DNA from: Gnetum montanum
Taxonomy: Eukaryota > Streptophyta > Gnetopsida > Gnetales > Gnetaceae
Length of the DNA stretch: 49,094 nt
Assembly: GCA_015680685.1 (NCBI GenBank)
Contig: MNCI01026287.1
Location: forward strand, 1,344-50,437
Direction of reading: 5' to 3'
Position 1 is the first letter of the stretch; every line of letters begins with the position of its first letter. Both the position numbers and the translations under genes were made by a program. This document shows, piece after piece, positions 33,468 through 45,088 of this stretch. The notes under the pieces were generated by a model, which was given only the letters and a program-made list of their open reading frames with translations, was not told the DNA's origin and did not search any database.

Positions 33468-34945
33468 CTAGTCTATCCTACTCATCCATGGCTCTTTGAG
33501 GCTCCTCCAAACGTGCCCAAAATCAACATCATGCTTATACAAATTAGTAAAATCATCCATACCTTCCACATAAGGTATGCTAAAACTAACCACACGCACC
33601 CTAGACAATGCATCAACCATCACATTGGCTTTTTCACTTTTGTGTTTCAAAAAAAAATTCTTGTAAATGTATATCACACTTCATATGCTTAGTAGTCAAC
33701 TTCTTTGAGAGTTTATAAATTTTAGTGCTTTGTGGTTCATCATCAAAGTGAACTCTTTGGGTAACAAGTAATGCTTCTAATGCTTGATTTCTTAATGAAT
33801 AGCATACAACTCCTTCTCACATATGCTATATTTTTCCTTAACTCATTCAATTTTTAGAAAAGAAATTAATAATTCTACCTTCTTGTGAAAGTACCCCACC
33901 AATGCTGAGTCCACTTACATCCATCTCTATCTAAAAAAGCTTTTGAAAATCTAGAATTGCAAGCACTGATTCACTAGTAATTTTTTCCTTCAATAAGTTG
34001 AAACTTTCTTAGGCTTCATTATCCCACCTAAAATCTTTATTTTTCTTCAACAAATAAAATGTAAGCCATGAAATATCACTGAACTTTTTGATGAGTAATC
34101 TATAAAAACATGCTAAATCAAGAAATTATCTTACCTCCCAAACATTCTTAGGAGCTAGACAATCTTTAATAGCCTTAACTTTGATATATTCCATCTAAAT
34201 TTGGTTTTTAAAAACCACATGTTCTAGATATGTGATTTTCCTCTTGAAGAAATGACTATTCTTCACATTGATCACCAATTGTGCCTTCTCCAACTTAAGA
34301 CACACCATTTTTCAAGTGATCCAAGTTCCCTTTCTCATTAGAGCTATATACTGAAATATCATCAAAAAATACAATACAACACTTGCTAATCAAATCCTTC
34401 AATACATCATGCATCAACCTCATGAATGTATTTGATGCATTCGCGAGCCCAAATGACATGAACAACAACTCAAATAATCCATTTGGTGTCTTGAAAGCTA
34501 TCTTTCATTCATCACCAAGCCTGATTCTAATGTGATGGTATCTACTCTGAAAATTGATTTTGCTAAAAATTTTTGCATTGATAAGGATGTCAAGGATATC
34601 ATCTATTATTGGAACAGGAAACTTCTATCTCACTATTATCCTATTCACTATCCCAAAATCCATGCACATACTCCATTTATTGTTATCCCTCTTTAGCTCT
34701 ATCACTATTGGAATTGCACAATGTGAAATGGAATTCTTCATAAGACCAATTCCAAGCAACTCCTCTACCTATCTTTACAATTTAGGCTACTAATTTAATG
34801 TTATTTGCTAATCCCTCTCATTTGGAATGGTAGCACTAAGAATAAAATTAATTGAATTTTGTACAATTCTCATTGGTGGCAATCCATTCAAATTTTCCTT
34901 GAACACCTTGGGAAATTTCTCCTTTTAGCCTACCACACCTATAGG
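33468..34945 (-). pseudogene. Reverse transcriptase-RNase H, element C, degraded
   Basis: RT text on the minus strand: ISHCAIPIVIELKRDNNKW and MCMDFGIVNRI (about 34640-34740), FKTPNGLFELLFMSFGLANA (about 34430-34500) and the catalytic box CCIVFFDDISVYSS (about 34340-34380). RNase H ends with the linker FLKHKSEKANVMVDALSRV (33468-33677), the conserved junction to integrase. The 5' part of RT is separated from protease by N2, whose target duplication lies at 34946-34950. Confidence 0.85.
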
Positions 34946-34950
34946 AAGTT
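34946..34950. repeat. Target-site duplication AAGTT of N2 (left copy)
   Basis: AAGTT directly before the LTR edge at 34951 and again at 41728-41732 directly after the opposite LTR edge. Confidence 0.88.
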
Positions 34951-35736
34951 TCATGAGTGGCGAGGTACCACCACGCTCAACCATACGAATACGAGTGTTA
35001 CATTCCTGATCTGGTTGAACTCCAAGGACTAAGTTCTTACATGCCTTATGGAACACTTAAGGTTAATCAATCATTGTCTTCCCAAGCTTACTTGTATTTG
35101 TCATGGTTGTATGGTTAAGTAAGCTTGAGGCATGTGATTTTTATGTCTTTTATCTTTTTATTGCCTATGCTAAGAGGAGAAAGGATGAAGAGACTAAGTA
35201 ACTAACTTTCACTAACTAAGCTCTAATCGTCCTAGCATCAATATCCATTCTCACTTACCGTACACACCCTAAACTAGTGCAACGCTACTCGGATTACCAA
35301 ATGCTATTCGTCACTGGGTTACCAAGTGTAGCACACGTGCTCGAAGCGGTTGTACTGAATGCACTTAACTATGAGAGTTAAGGGTTGAGAGAGATTAAGT
35401 GTCTAAGAAAGAATTTAAACATTGAATAGTAATTAAATCCTATTTAGCTTATTCCATATGCTGCAAGGTTTATTAGAAAGTTCATCTTTATTGCTGGACA
35501 CAATGTGTGCTCAGGTACAAATTGCTCAAATAAAGATTTATTCACTTTGAGACTCCTATTGCAAGCACATGGAAATTATTCTAACTTTGAAATGATAAAA
35601 ATCCTAGAGTTTGGCTAAGGGTCTAGATCTATATGGAGAAACAAGGGAAGGCCACCTCTTATTTATAGAACTAGCTATGGGATGTGATATCGCGTACGCG
35701 ATATCGCAGGGGACGACACGATACTGCAACTCATCA
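34951..35736 (-). repeat. N2 3' LTR (786 bp)
   Basis: The minus-strand start TGATGAGTTGC at 35736 follows the purine tract (CCCCCATGATT on +, 35739-35749). It has GATATCGC palindromes (about 35690-35715), TATAAATAAGAGG-like text and ATAAAGATGAAC. The terminal base next to the edge has mutated (TCATGAG on + where TGATGAG is expected). It lacks the AAGGAATCAGCT tandem units seen in N1 and N3, which explains its shorter length. Confidence 0.88.
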
Positions 35737-35749
35737 TACCCCCATGATT

Positions 35750-37610
35750 GAATAAAAACTTGTCCTCAAGTTCCTTACAAAATATTGGGAAGGTATGGGA
35801 TTATTGACTTGAATGAAACTAGTGATGAATGGGGTGATATGTGAATGGATCATCATTACAAAAAATGACAAAAATAGTGTTCATGATAACAAGAGTGAAT
35901 ACTTTATACATTTGACATCAGGTCTTATTTGGCAAGAGAGAAGAGAGAAGAGAGAAGAAGTCTGTTGCTTCCAATGCCAAGATTGCACCTTTCATTGTCC
36001 ATCCATAAGCACACCATCAATCTTGTTGCTTGCATAACTACCTCAGCATCGATCCATTCAAAGTTTTCCCTCCCAATCCAATCCGTTGTTGTAGGATTGT
36101 CATATGCACACACAACACAGTCGCATATTAGAAAGGGTAAATGAATTACAATGCAGTTGATACCTTGCCTCAGTGTAAGGTCCATTGGCTGAGTTGTGAT
36201 ATGGCTGTAGCGGATTCTGGAGATATAATATTGATGACTACCCAAGGTGTAGGGGTTAGGAGAAAATTGAAAAAATTGGACGAAGACCCCCATGACTAAT
36301 CATGAACCTTCAGTAGTAAGAGAATGTAAAAAGATAAGGAATAAGAAAGATGGAGAAAAAGAGACAACTATAATGTTGATGAAATGGATGTCAGAGATGG
36401 AAATGAATAGAAATAGAAATGGATTGTGAAAATGTTTAAGGAAAAGAAATTAACTGATGCACAAAATAGAAATGCCAGTGGGTCCTCCCCAAAGCAAGCT
36501 CATGCCCTTAATGCCCTGACATTCTCACATTCAAAGACTCTGTGGGCTCTGGAAATGTCATTTGGAAGCAAGAGTTAAAGTCTTAACCACAAGAGTTTAC
36601 CCAAAAAAAATAATGCATCAACCAAAATATAGACTACTGATACAATAGGCAATGAGGTGAACAATTGAGGAAGAATGATGGAAAGAAGAGAATGGAATGG
36701 AGTCTTAAGAACAAGGTGATGTACAAACCCTTGTGTATTAATGATTAATGTGACTTAGTAGATCTCATTCCAAATCTAGCCTCAAAAAAGGCACATCCAG
36801 TGACTTCACATTAAGACATTTGGCCAATTCATCCACCCTAGGTAACAAGAATGCCTTCATCAAAGAGCCACCACCATTCTGACAAGAAGAGAAAGGAGAA
36901 GGTGGGAAGCGAGAAGGGGCCTTAGTTAGAGGGAGCATGTTTTTAGTTCCATAGCCAGTTCTTCTAGCCTAGAAAATTAATTTTTATAAGGGGTGTGCTT
37001 TGAATTCTCACTGTTTTTTTTTCTTCGTGAGAACCACACAATGCAAAGACTTATTATTTTTATTTTGATTAAATCAGCTTCCTGATAAGGGGGTAACGTT
37101 GGAATGGTAAGAAAACTAAAGAAGAAAACATCCAAGCACCTAAGAGAATGGCCAACACAAATGCCTCAAGTGCCCTTGAAGTCACACCCTTTGCAATCCT
37201 TGAGTCCTTCCTTAGTTTGAAAAATGCCTAGTCACTGATTCGTTAATATTTTTTATTATTTTAGAGAAAGGGAATGTATAGTTCCAAGCCAAGAGAGATC
37301 ATAGAATTTTATGGATGCGTGGATGATGTGAACTCATTACCTGCTATATCAAGAAAACCATACCTTAGTATCAACATCATAACTTAAAGGTAAAAACCAA
37401 ACATTAGCAACCAATAGAATACAGTTCATACCATCATTAAGAGCACTTATTGGGTGACAAACTTAACAAAATGGATAACACACATACACACACAAATAAA
37501 ATAAAAATTATGAATGATATTGCAAAACAAAAAGAAGAAAAGTTAAAGAAATTTGTAAAACAAAAATGTGTAAAACAAAAACTTAAAAAGAAACTAAGGG
37601 CCTCAATTGA
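35750..37610 (-). other. N2 3' non-coding tail
   Basis: Aligned to the N1 tail throughout. It holds the mid-tail AGTCATGGGGG (complement 36287-36297), the ACTAAGGCCCC segment (about 36915), CA repeats (about 37478-37495) and the T-rich start (A-rich on +, 37500-37590). Open frames on either strand here (for example 35925-36293) are not conserved in N1. Confidence 0.7.
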
Positions 37611-40600
37611 TTAGCATAGGTGGCCATCTCCCCCATGACTGAATTGGAAGGGAGAGATCTGAAATAATGAGCATTTTTTTGAATTTTTTAGAAGTGTCAA
37701 ACTTCTCCCAATTGATGATTTCAGGTTAAGGGTTAGAAGTTGGCGACACTCATGCTCCAGTGTATCTATGCTTTCGACATGAACACAAGTTGGTCCCCCA
37801 GTGAGTTCCATGCATGTTGGTAAGTTTCTCTTTGGATCAGCTCTCAACCATGGGGTGTCTTTTTGTTGTGTGGTTGCTACATACAAGCACTTTTGCATGT
37901 TAGTTTCTTGGGCACACCAATTGCATACAGGAAGTGTTGAAAATTCCTGTACGCCATCATCCTCTATATCAATGTATGTGATGCATGGAACCTTCTTCTT
38001 CTCGATCTTCCCATAAGTATTTTCCTTAGATATTTCTAGGGAAAGATCACAGATTCCTAGGCATGTGTTTATGGTGCTAAGCCATGCCTTTCCCATTATT
38101 ATTGGGAAGTCTCCTTTGCTATTGTTAACTTCTATCACTAGGAAATCAGCTGGGTATGAACACCCACATAAAGTGGTAACGATGTCCTCCACATGTCCCA
38201 AGGGGACAATGATAGACTGGTCAGCCAGCTCTAATCGAATATTGCTCTTCTTTAGTGGAGGCAAGTTCTAGGCTTTATACATTTCTTGGGATATTAGGTT
38301 AACTCTGGAACTTGAGTCTAGAAGAGCTTTACGAGGTTCATTCCCAGCAACTTGGAGGTAGATTAAGGAACTTCTGGGGTCAAAAAATTTCCTAGGAAGA
38401 TGGCCCACCTTTATCCAGTTAGTGACGATATGTGTTAACATAACCATGTGCGTTAAGCTCTATTTTGGGGTTGAAGGAGGCCCTGAAGCCTTACTTGATA
38501 AGGAGGCATTCAAATGTTCAACCACTTGTGATGGTGAGGGCTTGGTTGGATTTTTGGTTTTGAAGAATGTTCTTTTCAGCATAGGGTCGTTAGAACCAAC
38601 TGCAGTTGGAGGATTCACAGCTTTTATGACGTTGGGTTGCTGCAGTTGAGTGGGGCATACCCCTTGCATTGCTGGAGCGGTTGGTGGTGGAGCTATCGGT
38701 GTGAGAGTCATAGATGGATTTAGAGGATGGTATGCATGTGGTGTGTCTCCCATAGGAGAAGGAGTCCTATAATACTCTTGAGCTTGGTAGTGACGTTGTG
38801 GGGTTACATGATTGACAGAGTCACTTGGAGAAACTGACTACTGCACGTAATAGCCATATGGATCTAGTTGCCAGTAAGAGTATTGTTGCTTAGGTGGTGG
38901 CATCCCCCATGACTGTGGGTATTGCCACTGCTGGTGTTGCTCGATAGGTTGTGGAAAAGCTCCACTTGGATAATACATTAAGGGTTGGTGGAACTATCTT
39001 GGGTTACCTTGGGGATAAGGTAACCTTTGGGGTGCTTGACGTTTGTTAAGTCTTGGGTTGAGTGCATACACCCCAGACTCTTGTAGATGTGAGATTATCA
39101 GGAAACATCCCTTGGGATGGTCATACTGACATATCTCACATCCACCGTCATTGTCTGTATTGGAATCCATAACCTCTTCAATGACAGTCATTTTACCCTT
39201 ACCTTTGTTATGTGCATAGTCTAAGTCTCTCCTCTTTTTCTGATCATAATCACTACTTCGCTCCTTAGACTCCTCTATGATTTTAAGGATGGTTTCAAAG
39301 CTACTATCTAAGCAGTCCTACATTTGATCTACCTTATCCGACACTTCTATTGTTATTTTTTAAAGTGGCAAGATTTTCCTATTCACCAACTCTTCGAGTG
39401 GTGACTCATCCTCCTCCTCATAGAATCTTACTCCTCTTTTTTGAGGGAAGGATCGTAGTTGTACTCTTCCATGCTTTCTCTCTTATGTAGCTCTCCTTCT
39501 TCCTTAGCTACTTGCTTCAAACATTTGTGCACCTCATGGTACCTAAGCTTTGATAATATCCCTTGGGCATATGTTCCAAGGGTTCTCCTATTTTCGTGCC
39601 TAAGCCCATCTATGAGATGGCGGAGTTGGTCATGTTGTGTGTAACCATGGCCTAGGCAATGATGTAGCAGTCCATAATATCAACCCATGGTAGCATCCAA
39701 GGGTTCATGATTGCCCTGCTTCCATCCTTGGATCTTTTTCCACAAATTGGACACTCTGGAGTACGTTTGATACTTATCATTAAATAATTCTAGCATCATA
39801 CTCCACCTTCGAATGGATTCCAGTTCTAAGGACCTATACCAGCCCTTCACTTCTTTTATGAGTATCCTTGAGAAAAACTTTAACTTCTGCCACTCATTTT
39901 CAATATTTTTCAAGGCACAGGCATTGTGAAATGCCTATAAGTGGTTTTGCAGATCAGCGTTGTATCCCCCCTCAAATCGTGGGATATTATTCATGTCTAG
40001 TCTCTTGATCCTGGTATCTTTCTAGTGCCTTGTGTGTATTCTAATGGCCTCCATAATGTCTAACATACTTCAGGTTGTAAGGAGGGCTTCTTCGCTATGG
40101 TGTGTGTGATGTCTATGAGGTTCCCTACTTTCCCTTCTATGTCGTGATTCTCTCGAATGCCCTCGTCCTTACTCTCGACTCTCTCGTCAAGGTTTCTCAC
40201 CATACTTACCCTTATCCTCACGGTTGGGTTCTTTGTGACTACATCCTGATGTGGAAGGAGAGGTTGAATGAGGTGATGAAGGTGAAGAAGAATGGAAACC
40301 ATCACCATGATGATGTTTCTTACCTTCTCTTCGATGGTTATGGCCTCGATCCTGATGACGATCAGATTGTCCACTCTTGTCATGTGTTTGTGTTCCCTCA
40401 TTGAACACTTGGTGTTCATGGGGATCATAACCAGGGTTATGAATTGTGGAGTGTAGGTTCTGATACCCCACCTCCTCACCATCTTTAGGAGGAGGAACAT
40501 CATTTGATGGGCAACCTATTATAACTGGTTTACCATCTCCAATTTCACTTAGAACATGCAGGACATTGTGGGGCCCTTTACCCATCAACGATGTATGGTA

Positions 40601-40966
40601 GCTCTCCTACCGTAATTTCCTTTGATGTTGCGCTTCTGTGGGATGGTACTCCCTTGTTTCATAGTCACACACAATGTACTCTGTGTATAATTGTGACATG
40701 CCTATTCGTGCGAGAGCATGAAGGAGCATGTTGGGGACTACTTGGTTTGGGGGTAATACTATGTTACCCTCCAAATCTCTCCAACGCATTTGTTCATCTT
40801 GATGGAGGATAAAAGTAAAGTCAAGTACATATTCATCATGATGAATATATACCACTTAGAATTGTTGAGGAACTGGCGGATTTTGATTATGTATGTTGTG
40901 CCACCAACTGTCTCTTGTGTGGTCCCTAGGCTATGAAGTGCTTTTGTGAGAAGAAGAAGAAGACAT
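37611..40966 (-). pseudogene. gag-protease polyprotein, N2, degraded
   Basis: The minus-strand frame starts at MSSSS (40966) and ends at the same TAA as N3. Open pieces: N-terminal YIHHDEYVLDFTFILHQDEQ (40607-40855), His/Ser-rich linker (40187-40588), capsid core RRWSMMLELFNDKYQTYSRV (39680-39913), zinc-knuckle CEICQYDHPKGCF (38994-39191) and protease LADQSIIVPLGHVEDIVTTL to IIMGKAWLSTINTCLGI (37611-38264). The active-site block reads LLDSSSRVN, so D is kept but G is lost. The intact FTFILHQDEQ text shows the reading frame that N3 has lost by one base at 45794-45800. Confidence 0.9.
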
Positions 40967-41112
40967 TGTTGTCTTAATTGGTGTGCTATTGACCACCGTT
41001 TAATTTTTCTTCTGATTAACCCTAAGGGTTCATATAAGATTCCCAACGATGTGGATGATTTCCTATGTTCTATGTAGCACACAAACAAATAAGTCCTTGG
41101 CAACAGTGCCAA

Positions 41113-41727
41113 TGATGAGTGGCAAGGTACCCCTACACTCAACCATACGAATACAAGCGTTACACGTGTGATCTGGTCGAACTCCAAGGACTAAGTGCTT
41201 ACGTGCCTTATGAAACACTTAAGGTTAATCAATCATTATTTCCTAAGCTTACTTGTATTTTTCACGGTTGTACGGTTAAGTAAGCTTGAGGCATGTGATT
41301 TTGATNAGGTTACCAAGCGTAGCGCACGTGCTCGAAGCGGTCGTACTGAATGCACTTAACTATGAGAGTTAAGGGTTGAGATAGATTAAGTTTCTAAGAA
41401 AGCATTTAAACATTGAATAGTAATTAAATCCTATTTAGCTTATTCCATATGCTGCAAGGTTTATCAAAAAGCTCATCTTTATTTCCAAACACAATGTGTG
41501 CTTAGGTACAAATTGCTCAAATAAAGATCTGTTTACTTTGAGACTCCTACTGCAGGCACATGGAAATTATTCTATCTCTGGAATGATAAAACTACTAGAG
41601 TTTGGCTAAGGGTCTAGATCTAGATGGAGAAACAAAGGAAGGCCACCTCTTATTTATAGAACTGGCGACAGGCTGCTATATCATGTATGTGATATTGCAG
41701 GGGATGACGTAATATCACAGCTCATCA
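41113..41727 (-). repeat. N2 5' LTR (615 bp seen, interior collapsed at N 41306)
   Basis: Outer edge CTCATCA at 41727; inner edge at 41113, followed by the primer site (complement of 41094-41112), which reads TTGGCACTGTTGCCAAGGAC, close to the tRNA-Asp site of N3. The N at 41306 replaces about 185 bases present in the 3' LTR (about 35140-35323). Confidence 0.88.
41306..41306. other. Single N: collapsed gap in N2 5' LTR
   Basis: The flanks match positions about 35139 and 35324 of the partner LTR. Confidence 0.8.
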
Positions 41728-41732
41728 AAGTT

Positions 41733-42235
41733 CAACATGCAGATCATCATAGTTAGTAGTAACTATTGATACAATAACAAATCCAAAACTTGTTTCATCA
41801 TGTTCGTTAATATATTCCCTCTCTCTTAGAAGGATTAAGGAAGCATTAATTGAGCTTTTTTGCCTCACTTATTTAGCTATCATGGGAATCAACTCATGGA
41901 TTCCATTATATATACCTACACTCCATACATTTATTTCTCCATCAAACTAAGCATCATTGTTAAAATTCCAAGGTTTACCAAGAATTACATCAGCATAATC
42001 TATTGAAAGTACATCACACTTCACAACATCACGAAAACCTTCAATTTTAAATTTTAAAGAACATTTTTTTCTCACCTCTTGGGAAAAATATCTAGACAAC
42101 CAATGCACTTTATAAGGTCCAAGATGAGGATTAGTTACTAAACCAAATATATTAACTATTCTAAAATAAATAACATTTTCTTGGAGTCCCTCCTTAATCA
42201 AAATATGAATCCATTCCCCACTAAGTAATCATCTA
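41733..42235 (-). pseudogene. Protease region, element C, degraded
   Basis: Open piece 41947-42201 reads IVNIFGLVTNPHLGPYKVHW, then FRDVVKCDVLSIDYADVILG and KPWNFNND, matching the protease C-terminal half of chromoviruses (CDVxxMDxxxVLLGRPW). The DTGA active site upstream is not readable, perhaps lost. The RT side was cut off by N2 at 41732. Confidence 0.75.
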
Positions 42236-43402
42236 GTCTCAACTTAAAGTAATAATTTAATTTATAACTTCCTAAATCTTGAGAGCATTAGAGTTACCTC
42301 TCTAAAGAGCTTAGCTTGATGTCTCCTCCACCTTCATGGTTTGCACATCTTTGTCCTTGGCTACCTTGTGAAGTGGACATTCCCCTTGCTTGCATCCCCA
42401 TTCTTCACATTTAAAGCATTGAATCTTGGATGACATGTCTCCTTAACCCTTGTCTCCCTTACCTTGGTCCTTCTTGGCTTTTCCTTTCTCATCACCTCTT
42501 TTAATCTTCTTGTTATGGTTTTCATCTTTGATTTTAGATTTGGACTTGGATCCCTTCTTATATTTTAATCCCCAATCCTTCACCTTATTATTTTATTTGC
42601 TCTTATTTCTAAATCCACTTAATTTCTTTTTAGTCTTGAGTATCAAGTCATAAGCCTTGTCAAGAGTTTGTGGATCATAAAAAGAAAACTTCTACTAATA
42701 TGTCATTTGAGACTTCCTAAAAGAATTGAAGCTTGATCATACTCCTCCTAGTTTACTTTAGCTTGATGGAATAGATTAAAAAATTTGATATAAAATTCTT
42801 TAACATCCTTATCACCTTGCCTTAGCAATTTCAAATTCACAATGATCTCTTGTCTCTAATGAGACCATTCAATTTTTCTTTTCAACTTGTATCTCATCAA
42901 ATTCCAATCTCTGTTGGGTTGACCATTTTTTCTTTCATAAACTTGGAATTTAGATTCAGCAATAAGTACCCTTAATTTATTTGGTACTTCTTCCAATTCC
43001 AAGTGCTTATCAAGCACTTTTAGCCAACTTGAATGCTCTAGTAAGCCTTGTCTCATCTTCATAATCAAGCTTGCTCAAAGAAGAAGTAGTTACTACCATT
43101 TTAGCCTTCAAAATTCGCATATGAGGAATAGGATTCTTTTCCATTGGAATCCTTAGCTAATGGGTTCCTACATAGCCATAGCTAGATTATCCTTTCACAT
43201 CATCCACTCCATCTCCATTATGCTGTAAAACTTCTTTATCTAAACACACATGCTGATCATCTCTATGTGTCTGGATATGGCTAGGACTAGCATTTATGTC
43301 TATTGTAGTAATTTTATCCAACCAAGCAATCATCATCTGGAAGATAGACTTCATGCTATCCATATCTCTATTTAGAGCTTGTGCTTATTTCTTCTTATTC
43401 AT
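42236..43402 (-). pseudogene. gag, element C, degraded
   Basis: Starts MNKKK at 43402. Blocks: SMKSIFQMMIAWL (N-terminal), LRVLIAESKFQVYERKNGQP (42856-43068), EFYIKFFNLFH, LDKAYDLILKTKKKLSGF, a Lys-rich linker (KKGSKSKSKIKDENHNKKIK) and the zinc knuckle CFKCEEWGCKQGECPLHK (about 42370-42420). Compared with F it lacks about eleven residues (LEGLASS region) between AESK and FQVYERK, removing the usual tryptophan pair. Confidence 0.8.
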
Positions 43403-43452
43403 CGTCTAAAATTAACAAAATTCTCAACCAAAATTAAGCAACAATTAACACA

Positions 43453-43468
43453 AAGCTTTGATACCAAC
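43453..43468 (-). promoter_or_regulatory. Primer-binding site of C (tRNA-iMet type)
   Basis: On the minus strand TTGGTATCAAAGCTT, close to the plant initiator-tRNA-Met complement TGGTATCAGAGC, starts 7 bases inside the LTR end. It differs from the tRNA-Asp site of the Athila-like elements. Confidence 0.8.
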
Positions 43469-43475
43469 TTTTAGT

Positions 43476-44460
43476 TGGAGTAGGTTCATTACAATCTTAA
43501 ATTACCTTTTAACACCAAATCCATATACTATAAAAGATAACTAATTTTCTAGAAAATGAGAAAAACAACTATCTTTAATTTACTCTAAGAAGATTACAAT
43601 AGGGTTCCAAAACCCAGAAAACATATAAAACCTCCCAAACACTCAAATGATGTTGTAGAGCATGAGGCTCCATAACCACACATTGGTTGTTCTTAATGCA
43701 AGATGCAACAGATAAAGAGTCTCTTCCATAACCCAAGATTTGACATCTCAACTCATAATAAAGACTAGAATACACTAACCAACACATATCATAATTGACA
43801 TTTGAGCTACAATACCTATGCACTCATATAATGTGCTCTCTCTATCTCTCTTGCCCAAGCTTAACATAAGAAATTACACGAAATCTCCTCTATTCTCTCT
43901 ATCTATATCTCATAAGAATGAAACACAAATCATTTTTATTAGCAAAATAATACAAAGTACTAAGGAATCTTTCTTAAGCCTAAATTAGAGTTCCCTCACT
44001 ATTTCCATCTTTTTCCACCTTCTTCTAACTATTTTTTGAATTAGAATATGCAATTATAGAAGTCTCCCCAGTCATATGAGTTATCTCTAGCCTTCTTGAG
44101 TCATCTCCTACCAAATTAAAACATTCAAAAGATATGTCTCTTTAGTGTAGAAGATATCATCTACATGGGTGAGACATCTTCTTCTAGATGAGAGGTCTTC
44201 ATCTAAGTCATCTCCTATAGTTTGGAAGATATTTTCTCTAAGATGTCTCTACTCTAGAGAGATATTTCCAATAATTCTAAGAGGTCTTCTATGAAGATTA
44301 AATTCTAGATAGAGATGTGTGTCCTAAACATCTTTTGTAAAGTGTCATATCCTAGACAAGGTATATCCTTAAACTCTAAGATGTTTTCACAAAGCCTGAA
44401 CCCTGTAAAACATACACATAGGGTTAGAACAAGAGAATTGAAAGAGGTGTTTCTACATCA
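43476..44460 (-). repeat. C 5' LTR (985 bp)
   Basis: + strand edges TGGAGTAGG at 43476 and CTACATCA at 44460; on the minus strand TGATGTAG...CTACTCCA. Dense with AGATGTCT/AGACATCT-type words between about 44100 and 44400. The long + strand AT stretch 43480-44000 contains short open frames only. Confidence 0.8.
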
Positions 44461-44488
44461 CTGATGAGATGCGACATGCACTGAGCCA

Positions 44489-44555
44489 CGATATCGCGTC
44501 TTTCCCTGCGATATTGCGTACGCGATATTGCGGTCCGCTGCCATATCTATAAATA
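44489..44555 (+). promoter_or_regulatory. N3 U3 promoter: GATATCGC-type palindrome array and TATA box
   Basis: CGATATCGCG, TGCGATATTGCG and CGCGATATTGCG occur within 45 bases, followed by TATAAATA at 44548-44555 about 15 bases later. Each half is a near-perfect palindrome around GATATC or GCGTACGC. The N1 and N2 LTRs have the same array with transitions. Such repeated palindromes would suit binding of a dimeric transcription factor; this is inferred. Confidence 0.65.
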
Positions 44556-44805
44556 AGATGCGGCACTCCCCTCATTTCCCAATCCTGGCTAGAAGTAGCA
44601 AAGCTCTAGCAGATTAATCACTCCAGAGTTAGAATTTTTCCCCATGTGCCCGCAGTAGGAGTCCTAGAGTGAACGGCTCTTTATTCGAGCAGCTTGTAAC
44701 CTGAACACAAGTTGTGTACGGCAATAAAGACGAACTTGATTGGATAAACCTTGCAGCACGTGGTTTTATTGTTATTTATTTACTGCTTTCCTAGTGCGCA
44801 CAAGT

Positions 44806-45088
44806 ACGGCTTGATTACGAGCGTCTACGGACGTGTACGGCTAATCAAGGAATCAGCTGCTTGTCGCAACACGTGCGTACGACTTGACTACGAGCATTAA
44901 CTGCTTGGTAACCCAGTAGCATATTCCAGGATTCTGCGCTTGGTAATCCCAGTGGTAGTTTAGTGTGTACGGCTAGTCAAGGAATCAGCTGCTCATCGCT
45001 AGGCTAGAACGTGTGATAAGTACGACTTAGTTACGAGCACCCACGGGTGTGTACAGCTAGCTAAGGAATCAGCTGCTTATCACACTTA
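44806..45088 (+). repeat. Tandem units in N3 LTR
   Basis: Three diverged copies of a unit with the order GTACGxCTTGxTTACGAGC, CTACGGxxGTGTACGGCTA, AAGGAATCAGCTGCT. They start near 44806, 44875 and 45015. The middle one holds an extra segment with two CTTGGTAAyCCCAG words. N1's 5' LTR has two copies and N2's LTRs have none. Confidence 0.75.

Larger units (their letters stand above)
34951..41727 (-). mobile_element. Element N2: pol-less (gag-protease only) Athila-like LTR retrotransposon
   Basis: A complete insertion of about 6.8 kb (one gap) in C between protease and RT, flanked by perfect AAGTT (34946-34950 and 41728-41732). On the minus strand: 5' LTR, primer site, degraded gag-protease (40966 to 37611), tail, polypurine tract and 3' LTR. 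As in N1 and N3, gag-protease joins the tail directly with no RT or integrase. By eye its LTRs are about 90 percent alike. Confidence 0.9.
31560..44460 (-). mobile_element. Element C: chromovirus (Ty3/gypsy) retrotransposon, interrupted by N2
   Basis: Read on the minus strand: 5' LTR (43476-44460), tRNA-iMet-type primer site (43453-43468), gag, protease, the N2 insertion, RT, RNase H, integrase with chromodomain-like end, purine tract and 3' LTR (31560-32082). Inserted in the gag of F. The left flank CCAAA (31555-31559) would be its target duplication. Only the first base (C, 44461) is visible on the right, because N3 follows. All coding parts carry stops. Confidence 0.85.

Noticed and set aside
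44489-44533. GATATCGC palindromes as a replication origin or restriction-site cluster
   Set aside because: Position upstream of a TATA box in three LTRs fits a promoter array better.
44806-45088. Possible CRISPR-like or satellite array
   Set aside because: Only three diverged units, no regular spacers, inside an LTR with variable copy number.
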